From NCBI GenBank assembly GCA_033085395.1, contig JANQBS010000175.1, positions 1-64,000 of the forward strand: 64,000 nt of DNA. Reading direction: 5' to 3'. The position numbers and the translations under genes are program-made. This DNA is from Xanthoparmelia taractica (Eukaryota > Ascomycota > Lecanoromycetes > Lecanorales > Parmeliaceae). Under the pieces are notes generated by a model. That model was given only the letters and a program-made list of their open reading frames with translations. It searched no databases and was not told the origin of the DNA. Shown here piece by piece: positions 48,097 through 58,530 of this stretch (position 1 is the stretch's first letter; each line of letters starts with the position of its first letter).

Positions 48097-48639
48097 TCAA
48101 ATCGTTTTTGTAAGATTTTTCATCGCCTTTACGGCCGCTGCACGACGTGGCCTTGAGGCTGCAGCGTCGTTTGCTGTTTCTTTCTGTCTCACCACTGGAA
48201 TTGAGAGACGATTCTTCTTCTTACTCCTAGAAGTTCGCCTTTTTACTGACCTGGTCTCACCAATGGAAGACTGGGATATATTGATCTTTTGCTTCTGGAC
48301 AGCTTTTTGTCCTGGACTGGGACTTGTGGAACCTTCAAGTGTATTACCAGCAGTAGACTTTGGCTGAGGCTCGTCATTCTCCTGACCGTTGAGACTAGAC
48401 TTTACTCTAGCAGTCGACTTCCACGTAGATACAGGAGAAGCCGTATACCTATGTGGACTTGGAGTTTCCATCTCTTCGTATACTGTCGTCGGCACGGAAG
48501 ACACACGAGGGGGCGATCGGCTGAAGCGCCTTCCGGAGAGGTCTTCGCCGGTTGCCGCAAAGTCTTCAAGTTCTTTATTTATGTACTCCACTGGGAGAGC
48601 TCTTGAAGCTTCATATTCAGAAAAGTAGGACATTGTCAT
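48097..48639 (-). CDS. Basic, disordered hypothetical protein
   Basis: Single exon of 180 aa from ATG 48639 (MTMSYFSEYEASRALP); the frame opens a little earlier only with TTG. It is rich in Ser, Pro, Lys and Arg, with basic clusters (VKRRTSRSKKKNRLS and SRPRRAAAVKAMKN) that look like nuclear or nucleic-acid-binding signals. There is no ordered domain except the short N-terminal helix with the motif SEYEASRALPVEYINKEL. I do not recognise it. Codon usage and the clean single frame support a real gene. Confidence 0.6.
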   Translation of the reverse strand: MTMSYFSEYEASRALPVEYINKELEDFAATGEDLSGRRFSRSPPRVSSVPTTVYEEMETPSPHRYTASPVSTWKSTARVKSSLNGQENDEPQPKSTAGNTLEGSTSPSPGQKAVQKQKINISQSSIGETRSVKRRTSRSKKKNRLSIPVVRQKETANDAAASRPRRAAAVKAMKNLTKTI

Positions 48640-50603
48640 CAATAGTCGATGTAAGAGCCGGACGAGGGACAAAAGTCTCTACCGCATTTTGGGTGGGGCT
48701 ACGCGATTTTCTTCATGTGGAATGTGTAGAAGAATGTGTAGAATGTGTGGAATGTATCATTTACAGAAACTAGGCAGACCTGATTCCAGTGGACTGAAAA
48801 CAGCGTAGCTTCGTCGTCCGGACGACTTGGGGTGTTATGTAGGCAGATAGCACAAGCTATTGAAGTGGAGATAGCTTTGTGTCGATCCACCTGTCTTCCT
48901 CCTTTGTAGCAGAATGTTGCATCTCCCATCTTCATTCTGTTCAAGGTCGGAGACGCGGTGGGTAGGTAGCAGGAAACTCTCGGAACCGATCTTGTGGTTT
49001 GTTCGCGGATTCAGTGAGCTCGGTCATAATGATGGTATCCTTGCTCTTCTGGCCGAAAGCTCCAGACTCTTTTTCTTCTGTCTCTTTTCAGCATAATATC
49101 AGCTTCGCTGGGATCTTTCATTGGACGATGGAAAAAACACTGTGCACTTGCTCTGCTGCTATCGTGTGCACCCCTTCTGATGTTCCCCTCATCCTCTTGG
49201 TCCTGGTTAGATTCAATAGTATAAGCATCAAAGGCCGGTCGTTTGGCGAATTTTCGTCATCTCCATCCCTCGACTCCTACTTCGGTCTGTTTCTCTTGGC
49301 GTAATCCTTACTCGTCTTCTTTGATTTATGCGTGTCAGCGACTCGCTCAGCTGCACGCTTTCGCGCATCCTCCTCTACCAAATACTCTCTCCTCTGGTCT
49401 TTGCAGCCGCAGCACCGTAGTCACAGCCGTCATTGGCGAGTAAGCAAGTCTAATCTCTGGTGGGTTTTGGCATATATGTGATACCGCCTCTCTTGCTGTC
49501 CTCTTTATAATGGGTTTGAAAGTGATTGCTTCTGGCTTCGATCCTCTCGAATAGCTCTCTAAGACTTTCGACTCACCATCCTATAAGCAAGAAAGCAATC
49601 CAGGACTGCTGCAGCGTGGAAAGTGCAGGTTTGGGAGAGACCGCTCCCCTTTTTGTAATCTATACTTCTCCAGGGTCATCTCCGGAACATCTAATTCAGG
49701 CGGGGCGAGAAAATGACCTATTATACTTTGTTATCAGTCTTGCGACAATATGGAAGAGACTTTGAAAGCCACTGAAGTTCGTATCGTCTGACATTTGTAA
49801 CTATTATTATACCTACTCATCGTCCTAGACAACGAAGCTGAAGAATTTTAATAAATTGGTATCAGCTCCTTCTTTGAAAAGTGGCTCAAGATTGCCTGGC
49901 CTAGGCCGAGGAGAAGTTGTCAGGTATCTCGGTTGTGTCATGGCTTTGCCCACTCAGAGGCAAAATTGCCTCACCGCAGAATTATTCCCGCACCAACTGT
50001 TATACCAATAAACCATCATAAACCTTCCACGACCAACCATACTTCTTCTACCTACGGTACTTATCATCTTTAACACTTTCAAATTAGCTGCTCATGCACA
50101 CAGTCTGACTCAGTCAGACTCAAAGCCAAATTCAGACAGCAACCCTACCTCAGTGCTCCAGAGGCACTGATAAACACGGCTTCTCCAACCTCGACACAGT
50201 TCAGTCTTCAACATCCTGCCACACGCCCCCACCGAGATAGTACGTATATTCCGGATGCTATACCCTTCTTTTGACACTTGACAAGGTCTTCTCAACCGAA
50301 AAGCTGACTGTGACATCTTCCTCTAGTCCTCAACGACCTCCCGCCCCCTGCTGCACCTCATTTCAGAGCCTAAGATCGACTTGTTGGAGTGCACTCCAAA
50401 CATCCCACTATCGTCATTACAATCTCAGCTGCCGCATAGGACGTCCCTAGAGGTTCTTCCTCTTCCCGGGGAAGAGTCGAGGAGGGTCGGCCGTATCAGT
50501 CTAGGGACTGATATCTTCAAGCCTCCCTAACGCGGCCTCATCTTATTCGCAAAAAAAAAAGCAGCAGAAAACTCACATTACATTTGTCAAAGCCTGAAGG
50601 CGA
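48640..50603. other. Long intergenic region and leader of the ODC gene
   Basis: No gene was recognised in nearly 2 kb. The last several hundred bases (CT-rich tracts, AACTTC, ACCACCATAC-like stretches) are probably promoter and 5' leader of the ornithine decarboxylase gene. Short upstream ATGs exist but none can be assigned. Confidence 0.5.
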
Positions 50604-51964
50604 ATGGCACCTTCGGCAACAATACTTACACAACAATATGCATCGATCGATGTCAATGAAAACCCATTGAGGGTCAATAGCCATACAAACCATCATGGAA
50701 AAGAGTATGGAAGGATTTTGACGAAGAAAGTCTTGAAGGGCCGGATTGAAGCCATCGATACAGATACATGTGCTGCTGGAGACGAAGATGCCTTCTTCGT
50801 GGCTGACATGGGTGAGGTCTACCGACAGCACTTGCGCTGGAAGATGAATTTGAAGAGGGTCAAGCCTCACTACGGTACGTTCTCACTCGTTAATCTCCTT
50901 ATCATAAAAAGGCACGCTGACATCCATAAGCTGTTAAGTGCAACTCGGATCCAGAGGTACTCCGTCTACTTGCTGGCCTGGGCACCGGTTTTGACTGTGC
51001 ATCCAAGTCAGAAATTGAACAAGTCCTCAATCTCGGTGTCGATCCATCTAGGATCATCTATGCGCAGCCTTGCAAGACCAAGTCATATATACGCTTCGCA
51101 GCTGAATGTGGGGTCAAGCAGATGACATTTGACAACTCAGACGAGCTCTACAAGGTCAAGAGATTCTTTCCAGATGCCGAATTGCTTCTGCGCATCTTGA
51201 CTGATGACTCAACAAGCTTGTGTCGCCTCAGTGACAAATTTGGGGCCTCCCTGGACACCACCCTGGATCTTTTGACTTTAGCGAAGGATCTTGAGTTGAA
51301 TGTCACGGGCGTCAGCTTCCACGTTGGTTCTGGAGCTTCTGATCCTCAGTCCTTCGACAAAGCTGTTCGAGACGCTCGTACTGTCTTTGATCAGGCCGCG
51401 GACGTTGGCTATGACCTCAAGACACTGGATGTTGGCGGAGGCTTTTCTGGAGACCTCTTCGAATCCATGGCCGATGTCTTGAGCAAAGCCCTCGATGAGA
51501 ACTTCCCGTCAACCGTGCGTATCATTGGGGAACCTGGACGCTACTATGTCGCCTCCGCATTCACCTTGGCCTGCAACATCATTGCTCGCCGTGATTTCCG
51601 GGATCCCGCCACGATGGAGACTAACTACATGCTCTACCTTAATGACGGCGTCTACGGCAATTTCTCAAGTCTGATATTCGACCATCAGATTGCGTCTCCT
51701 CGCATCTTGAGCAAGCATGATATGTCCACTCGCAGTACCGAATATTCGCTGTGGGGGCCATCTTGCGATGGAATTGACCGAATCACAGAGACATGTACTC
51801 TTCATGGATTGCTAAATGTGGGTGACTGGCTATACTTTGAGGAAATGGGTGCCTACACCAGGTGCAGCGCCACCAAGTTCAACGGATTCACGGACAACCA
51901 TGATGTTTTTTATGTCTCGAGCGAGCCTGGTGCTTCGGCTTTGCTCAACTACTGTAGCACGTAA
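50604..51964 (+). CDS. SPE1: Ornithine decarboxylase
   Basis: PLP-dependent decarboxylase making putrescine, the committed step of polyamine synthesis; cytosolic homodimer. Exons are 50604-50874 and 50931-51964 (434 aa). The join rebuilds HYAVKCN, whose Lys binds PLP. Further family motifs: GFDCASKSEIEQV, IIYAQPCKT, MTFDNSDEL, FHVGSGASDP, LDVGGGFSGD, IGEPGRYYV, YLNDGVYGNF, WGPSCDGIDRI with the catalytic Cys-Asp, and MGAYTRC...FNGF. The tetrad needed for PLP and for the shared active site is intact. The intron lies next to the active-site Lys. A long leader region upstream could carry translational control, as known for other ODC genes, but this is not shown by the sequence. Confidence 0.96.
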
Positions 51965-52160
51965 GCGGAGACGAGAGTGGAGTGGAGTGCGTTGTGGCGC
52001 GGAAGATGGACAGGCGCGAGATTCCATCAAGCACAGCAGCGGAGTAGGAAGACAGTGAAGCATGCGTTATTTCGGTTCAGACTGGCAAATTAATAGAGCG
52101 CGTGGCTTCTGTCTATATATAATGCCGAGCTTTTCATCTCAGGCTGGCCCCATGCTTTGT

Positions 52161-52520
52161 TGACTCCTGCATACTGTCGAATGATGCTTTCTGCTTACCA
52201 AGACCTTGCGAAGGAGCCGCCGAGAGGGTTGGCTGTTCTCGAACCTCGCTTCTTGCCATAATCTTCCATGCTGAATTTCCAGGTTGTGAAGTACAGTACC
52301 CCGTTCATCCGTTGCGTTCCATACCTGTGCTTTAACGACTCCTGCACTCCATCAAATGATGCTGTCCGCTTTGCGAAGACCCTCCGATGGAGCTGCAGCT
52401 GCGGTAGGCTACCCTCGGACGCCGCTCTTGCCGAAACCTTCCCCGTCATGTTTCCAGATTGTGCGGGAGAGTGAGCGCAGGTATGAAGGCTGTCCCCGCT
52501 CATTCGTCGCGTTCCATGCT
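52161..52520. repeat. Two degenerate direct copies, period about 175 bp
   Basis: The segment starting TGACTCCTGCATACTGTCG (52161) recurs as CGACTCCTGCACTCCATCA (52336). Both continue with AATGATGCT..C.GCTT, AAGACC, GGAGC.GC and TTCC.G.T, and both end in a GTTCATCCGTTGCGTTCCAT-like or TTCGTCGCGTTCCATG-like block. They lie just past the ODC gene. No protein frame is kept. Confidence 0.65.
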
Positions 52521-52580
52521 TGTGAGCGCAACTTTCAGTACGCTTGGGTAACCGCTCGGGGCTTCCCTTTATTAACTTGC

Positions 52581-53861
52581 TTAGGCCACTACGTAGTCCG
52601 ATGAATCTGTCGATGGATCTGGCCAATTTGCCCAATTTGAAGCATAATTCGAGGAATATTTTCTGCTGGGTCTGAGAAAATCTAGGCTGGGTCCAACTGG
52701 TTTGTCTTCCTCTAGCCTATTCAGATATACGGGCCATGAAACAACTCCACGTTCATCTAATATCGTAAGTGCTTGACGACGGAAGTCACGCACGGATCCC
52801 ACAGGGGTGGACTTCCTCCCGCTGTTGACTCCCTGGACGTCCTCGGAGATAGATACGACGGCATCGTAATCACCAATCCAGAAAGTCGCTTCCACGAGCA
52901 TTGTAGTAGGATTTGGTATGTATCGTAGAGGAAACTCCATTGCGTGGATACCCGACGAATACCCTTGAAATAGACTGAGAAACAATCGATTATGTAGGCA
53001 ATCGAAGTCTCACATTTAGCGGCTGTTTTGTGCCATTCCTGGTTGGTCTGATATGCCAGGGCCTCGGACAGACTGTTTCGCACGCGACCCTGGGCGAGTT
53101 CCAAAATAGCATCCTTGTCGTCCGAGGTTGAGACTAAGGGGGTCAAGATGGTACGTGTCATCATGCCAAGCGAGTGTCGAGAACCGGGGCCGCACACAGA
53201 CGCAATACCAACGCCGCGAAGGTCCAAGAAGGCCTTTGTGATAGGGTTGCTTTCCTTTGGAAAGTCCGGACTAGCAATGAATGTCAACTGCATCTCTTGT
53301 AGTCCTGTCACTGTAGACAAAGCTCTCTGCAGCTTTCCTGCATCAGTAGTGCTCATAACGAAAGTATCACTGCCCGAACCAAACCGCTGAGGTGGAAAGC
53401 GGATTGCCAGAGCCAGTATACAAACCTTCATGCCCTGAGTGCTGTTCAGACGGATTGCATCAAACCCGCGGTTCTTTGAGTTCCCTGGCGAAGAATGAAC
53501 GCTTGACACGAACACAGATCCAGGAATTATTGGAGAAGATCTGAGAGGATTCCTGATAGATTTGACGGCTGCCGCGTAGAATGTTGAGCGAGTAGCAAGA
53601 ACGCTCGATCCACACGTTTTGGCAACGAAGAGAGCCAGCGTATTTGTGTTCTGGGCGGTGGTACCCGAGTGCTATACCTCCAAATTCCCGTAACTCTGGA
53701 TTCTTGCTACGTTCCCTAACGTAATCCGTAGCCAGCAAATACCTATAGATCTCATTCCTGATTTCGGCAGGAAGATCAGTAATTCGCATATGAGTCTCCT
53801 GCTCTTTCGAGCGAGAAGGATCTTTCTCTAACAGATCAAATCGATTGCTCGACGAAGACAT
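52581..53861 (-). pseudogene. 2EXR/F-box-like hypothetical gene with two frameshifts
   Basis: The start is ATG 53861 (MSSSSNRFDLL). An LPAEIRNEIYRYLL motif identifies the 2EXR/F-box-like fungal family. The reading frame has to change near 53470 (from SFFARELK to NRGFDAIRL) and again near 52960 (from DCFSVYF to QGYSSGIHAMEF) to keep a continuous family-like protein of about 425 aa down to the stop at 52581. No GT-AG intron fits either place. Sequencing error is the alternative for each break, but two in one gene favour decay. The third segment reads FPLRYIPNPTTMLVEATF, then WIGDYDAVVSIS. Confidence 0.6.
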
Positions 53862-54121
53862 TTTGTATCCCACCGGAGTTCAACTGCGGGGGCGAAAGTT
53901 TGCTAATGAATCAGCAAACTGCGATTCTTACCTTCAAATGTAGGTAAGGAGTAAGAAGACCGGTATAACGGTCAATGTATCAAGACGTGACAAAGGTTGG
54001 TGATGAAAAGAAGGGTGAGGACCACAGGACTTCACAAACATTTATACCTACTGTTAATAGCCTTGGCGCGCAGGGCTGAACCCCTTGATGGGATAAGACT
54101 CTTCAATTGATTCGGCTTAAC

Positions 54122-54860
54122 CTACCATATACTGCGTGGCTGGAGAAAGATCTCTCCAGAGTGGGACGCACGAAGAGTGGGCTCTGTCTCGGTAGCCAGG
54201 GAAAACGATGCCGGCTCTTGAGAAACCAAGGCATTTAGGTGTGGGCTGAGCGCTGGACCATCCTTCCTGTCCTGATTAGTCTCTTCAGCATCTTCCTGAA
54301 CTGCTGGGGACAACTCCCTTGTCTCGGACGTGTACGCAGATGGCTCTTCTTTATCGTTGTTATTCGTAGGATCCGTTGTATTTCCCCAATCATCAGATAA
54401 CCAGTTGTAATTCTCTTTTCTTACCACTTCGTCATCCAATTCACCGATCATTGATTCGAACCTGTTAGCCTTGCCCCTGACTGCGTCACCCAAGATTTGG
54501 GTCAGCGCAGCCGAAGTCTCATGACAAATGCTAATTTTTCCCGAGCAATTTGGATACTTGCTCATCTCCTTCCGCAATGATTGCTTCTTTTGCCGCAATT
54601 TCTTGCTGCAGCCGAGCATTTTCACCTCGCAGGACAAATTCCGAAGATGTGGGCACGGCAGGCAGAGGAGCCTGTGCGTTCATCATCGCGGCAGACATTC
54701 GCTTGTCTAGCTCAAGGGCCGCGATTTTCTGCTCCAGCTCCTTGATTTTGGTCTCCAGCTCGGTGACTTTGGAGGCAGACATGCTCTCCGCGATCTCTAA
54801 CTGGGCTTGGAGCCGAGTGTTTTTGGCAACGAGTGCCTGCATGTCCGTCCGTGACGACAT
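54122..54860 (-). pseudogene. Coiled-coil hypothetical gene with a frameshift in an A-run
   Basis: The start is ATG 54860 (MSSRTDMQALVAKNTRLQ). The first 100 residues form a regular coiled coil (KVTELETKIKELEQKIAALE; LQQEIAAKEAIIAEGDEQ). The frame ends at TAG just after an AAAAA run near 54534. Reading with one A fewer continues directly into the open frame that runs to 54122 (SICHETSAALTQILGD, then an acidic disordered tail). So one indel separates two halves of one gene of about 245 aa, either a true lesion or a homopolymer error. No family recognised. Confidence 0.55.
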
Positions 54861-54953
54861 GATAGTTTTATTAACCCAGCGGAGTTCAACTGCGCGGGTG
54901 GAAGTGCTCACAAAGTGAGGCTGGCGACTACTCTTGCGCAAGGCAAGAGAGCG

Positions 54954-55139
54954 TCAAAGTCTTGCGCAAGGCAAGAGAATGCAAAAGTTGCAGTTTAGCC
55001 TGATGCAACAGGCGACGAGATAATCAAGATGACGCTGGTCATCAACAATGGGTATCAAGGAAGTATCGAATGATCGGAAATCCTGGCCTCCTGCGCCTCC
55101 GTCGGAGTTGAGTCCTCCAGTTGCTGAGCTGCGAGACAT
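54954..55139 (-). CDS. Very small open frame, uncertain
   Basis: 61 codons from ATG 55139 (MSRSSATGGLNSDGGAGGQD). The end contains a duplicated CTTGCGCAAGGCAAGAG element (54943 and 54960 region). It may be a fragment of the same decaying gene set. No family. Confidence 0.25.
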   Translation of the reverse strand: MSRSSATGGLNSDGGAGGQDFRSFDTSLIPIVDDQRHLDYLVACCIRLNCNFCILLPCARL

Positions 55140-55152
55140 AGCTCCACAGTAA

Positions 55153-55653
55153 CTACCCTGCTGGGCCGTTCATATCTCCTTCACCCGCGACTGTATCCCG
55201 AGCTGCACCTATGTGCTGACTTCGCGAAACTTTCGTTTCTGGCAAGCGTTCCTGTCTTGTGGCCGCAGGCATGCGTAACAACATCCTCCTATGTTCCATA
55301 TTAGCCAGAATCTTTGGCGGCGGTACCACAAAATTATCAGTGAAACAATCAACGTTGATTTCTCTCCAGTGGCTGAGAGTGTGGACTTTCTGCTCTAAGC
55401 TATAGGAAAAATACCTTAGACAGTGTTTTCGAAAATCCGTTGCCTTGAACGTGACAACGAACCATAACTCTAGTAGATATGGCTTTGAAGGCTGAAACAT
55501 AGTTTTGATCGACTTTCGTATCCCTGTGCTCTGATCTTTGAAGGCGTCCTTTGCGTGAAACCCTAGTGCTTGATGCCAAGATTCAAATCGCATATACAAC
55601 AGCACGCCCATGTCCTGTATACTGCAAAGGGCGAGCACATCTGGATTAGACAT
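55153..55653 (-). CDS. Hypothetical protein
   Basis: Single open frame of 166 aa with a true ATG at 55653 (MSNPDVLALCSIQDMGVLLY). The middle is ordered-looking and aromatic-rich (YLLELWFVVTFKATDFRKHC; LRYFSYSLEQKVHTLSHW; VDCFTDNFVVPPPKILAN). The end is Arg-rich and polar. I do not recognise it. It could be the 3' exon of the gene whose 5' part is 55826-56173, since the 170 bp between them is open in alternating frames. Confidence 0.45.
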   Translation of the reverse strand: MSNPDVLALCSIQDMGVLLYMRFESWHQALGFHAKDAFKDQSTGIRKSIKTMFQPSKPYLLELWFVVTFKATDFRKHCLRYFSYSLEQKVHTLSHWREINVDCFTDNFVVPPPKILANMEHRRMLLRMPAATRQERLPETKVSRSQHIGAARDTVAGEGDMNGPAG

Positions 55654-55825
55654 CCGGGGATCGGTCGCATCTCGAGTGGTATAGCCGTGTCCGATGCGAC
55701 TTATTGCCTACTGACCCCGAACATTGGACTGCGTGTCCCAAGTGTTGCGGCTGCGGTCTTTGCTGGTCTTTGCCGCGCTGTTTCTGAAGCCAAGGGATAT
55801 GGTTGGAGGGCCATACCGTCCGGCA

Positions 55826-56173
55826 TCAATAACAACATAACCGCGAAGCCGTCCTGCCGTGTAAAAATGACCCGATAGGCTTGTGTTGGTCAACGCTGAC
55901 AATATAAGGAACTCGCTCCGACGGTTGCCTCATGTTTCTAAGTGAGCCCGTTCCTAGCTCTGGGACAGGCTTGGTCCTCTTTGGGGGGCATTGCTCTTCA
56001 CTGGATGGCGACCGCTTTCGCTTTGGGCCCACGGGAAGAGGGTCTTTGATCTTGCCCTCTTCGCTTCCGTCGCTGGCGATATCAGCGTTTGCAGGGGACT
56101 TCTCTTGGATCCCTCTGACGCCTTCGGTTGGCGTTCCATTACCCCCTGATTCGTGACCTATCAAGCTAGACAT
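55826..56173 (-). CDS. Hypothetical protein fragment, possible 5' part of the preceding gene
   Basis: Starts with ATG 56173 (MSSLIGHESGGNGTPTEG) and has a disordered acidic/basic head (GPKRKRSPSSEEQCPPKRTK, nuclear-signal-like). It then reads VPYIVSVDQHKPIGSFLHG and stops after LCCY. The neighbouring frame continues with GYVVIDAGRYGPPTISLG, so a frameshift or unrecognised intron near 55840-55890 is likely. Confidence 0.4.
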   Translation of the reverse strand: MSSLIGHESGGNGTPTEGVRGIQEKSPANADIASDGSEEGKIKDPLPVGPKRKRSPSSEEQCPPKRTKPVPELGTGSLRNMRQPSERVPYIVSVDQHKPIGSFLHGRTASRLCCY

Positions 56174-57590
56174 ATTTTAAAATCCCCGAGATTCCTGCGG
56201 CGGTAAAAAACCTGCTCTACAAAGAGAGACAAGCGAGGTGCCAGGTACCAGAAGGATTTACGAGACGAGAGGATGATTGCCCTTTAATGGCAAGATATGG
56301 GCTTGGAAAGAGCGGAAGAATAAGTGCGAGTGGGTTGAAAATGTTAGAAGAGTTGTGCCTTTAATCTAGTTAGGGTGATATTAGCGCCAAATCTAGGGTC
56401 CAAGGTATCAGTACAACTCTCACCATGCCGTTTGTCCACAGCCATCAAGGTCAGATAGTCTCATAGCATTAAGAAGTAGAAGGATGATACGCGAGGAGCC
56501 TCATCCATGTTTGGCATCGAGAAGCTTGCTTATCAGTCTATACCCTATCCCGAGACACTACCTTCTTGTTAGGCCCTTGTCGTAGAGACGGCATTTATTG
56601 TCCGACACACTGGGATGAGGCATTGTCAGCTCTGTACTTGTATTCTACATCGCACGGAACAGCGAAGATATGATGACAGCCTCTTTTAGGATCGAGCGAA
56701 AGGAAATGTCCTCCCCAAAGGGCCTCCAGCTAACAGCGACGATTGGCTGATTTTAGTATAGGGGAAGACTGTATGTAGGCTGAAAATCAGAAGATGGAAT
56801 CACCAGCGAGTACAAGCCTCAAATGTTAACACATGCTGGTGAATGACCTTCCAAACACCAACAGAGACTCCACAGGAGAGGGGACCGACGAAGGCGGTAC
56901 TGACATCTGAACCCCACCCAACAGCCGCCGCAAACGACAGGCTTGAAGAGGCGAGATGCTCAAAATTCTAGCCTGAAGCGATTCTCAAATTGAGAACCTT
57001 GACCGAGAAGCGACTGACCGTTCCAATACCCAAAGTTCTCAAATCCCAGCCACGTATGTGAATGACTGACGCTCGTGAGCTCGCGGCAGCATAGCCAGCA
57101 GAAAGGAAGATTCTCTCAAAACTCTCGGGATCTTCGCCGCTCCTTCTGGCCCTGTCTAACCTCGTAGCCGGCTATTGGATCCAATCGGAAACTTAACCCC
57201 ACTCCTTCATTAACACATTCTTTGTGATATAGAGCCACAGATACGGCCTTCTATTGTCGAAAAGTGCATTGTTTCTTTCAAGTATGCAGACGCTGGAGGT
57301 GGCAATTACTCACGTGTATAAAGAATCCCACTCTCCCTAGTACCTCCTTTCCTTCTCTAGGCTCCTCTCTAGCACTTTCAACACCCTCCGTCGCCTACGC
57401 AACATTCCCATCGTTCACCGAACATCTATTATCAGAGCTGAGTACTCGGCCCTCTCTCTCGATGATATCAATGCGTAAAGCGTACTGATGGCTCTTTTCT
57501 CCGGTCCAGATCTTCGAATACAAAGGGATTGTACCTATATTGTTCACATCTCGATCCATTTACTCCAGATTTGAATCGTACTCGAAGCCA
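56174..57590. other. Intergenic, nothing recognised
   Basis: Ordinary composition. It has short random ORFs only and should hold the promoter of the exon-repeat gene at 57591. Confidence 0.5.
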
Positions 57591-58530
57591 TGAACAATCC
57601 ACCGGCCCCTCCGTGACTATTCTATATCCTCAAGCCTAAGTGAAACCTCTTCTGACGGCTATGCAGACTAAGACCTTCAGGTGTAGCTGGTGCCGGCCAC
57701 ACTGGATTCGAGCAGCTTCGTCGAAGGACTGAACAGCGAGGTCAAGAGGCGAGACATCAAGGTGGAGACGCTCCGTGGCAGAATGGAGGGGTACAATATG
57801 GTGGAAGAATTGCACCGCAGGGTCAACAGTACGGTCAAAATGGTGAATTCGGTCCTCCACCTCCTCCGTAAGAAATCCAATTATCTTCCTAGGGTAAAGT
57901 GCGTCCCTAACGGCGATTTAGACCGAGACGGTACAATGTTTGGGGCATGGACTACAGTCCATATGACGAAGGTGGGCCATTTGCAGGAAACCGCCATCAG
58001 AATGCTGATTACTGTCCTTCACCGCCTCCGTAAGTTCCTCTGAACCATCCATACACACATCGGCTTCCCTAACAATAATTCAGACCACCACGATACAATG
58101 TTCGGGGTATGGATAATCGCCCATACGACCAAGGCGGGCAATTTACAGAGCAGAGCAGAACAGATGTACCACAGAGCCGACAACACGGCCAGGATGCTGA
58201 TTATGGCCCTCCACCGCCTCCGTAAGTTCCTCCAATTCTTGCGTATTAAAATTGGGTTTCCTGATCGCAACTCAGGCCGAAACGGTACAATGTTTGGGGT
58301 ATGGACTATGGTCCAAGTGACCAGGTTGGACTAACTGCCCATCAGAGTCATGAGGTGAGGTCTCCAGTCTCGAGCGGTGCTCCGCATCCTCCGTAAGTTT
58401 TCTAAGATCCTGCGCATCAGCAACAACCTTTTGCTAATGATACCTCAGACGAGAACCCTATAATGGGCGCGGAATGAACTATCGACCGGATCGACCGGGT
58501 GGTCATGGTGGTGAGGGCAACAGACGCTGA
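57591..58530 (+). CDS. Gene built of tandemly duplicated phase-2 exons; Gly/Gln/Tyr/Pro-rich protein
   Basis: No family known to me. Exons: 57591-57613, 57667-57867, 57922-58029, 58084-58221, 58276-58392 and 58449-58530, total 222 aa. Every exon but the last ends in CC and the next begins with A or G, so each intron splits a Pro codon in phase 2. Donors are GTGACT, GTAAGA, then GTAAGT three times; acceptors are CAG or TAG; introns are 53-56 nt. Start is MNNPPAPP. Exon 2 encodes a Gln/Gly-rich tract (APQGQQYGQNGEFGPPPPP). Exons 3-5 are diverged copies of one unit, beginning RYNVWGMDYxPxDxGG and ending near HxQxADYGPPPP. The last exon gives REPYNGRGMNYRPDRPGG and stops. The protein is fully low-complexity, like prion-like or wall/RNA-binding tails. 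Support is the perfect consistency of six exons, not homology. Confidence 0.7.

Noticed and set aside
57690..58043. 117-codon plus ORF across the exon-repeat gene
   Set aside because: It reads through introns in a different frame; the spliced model explains all borders better.
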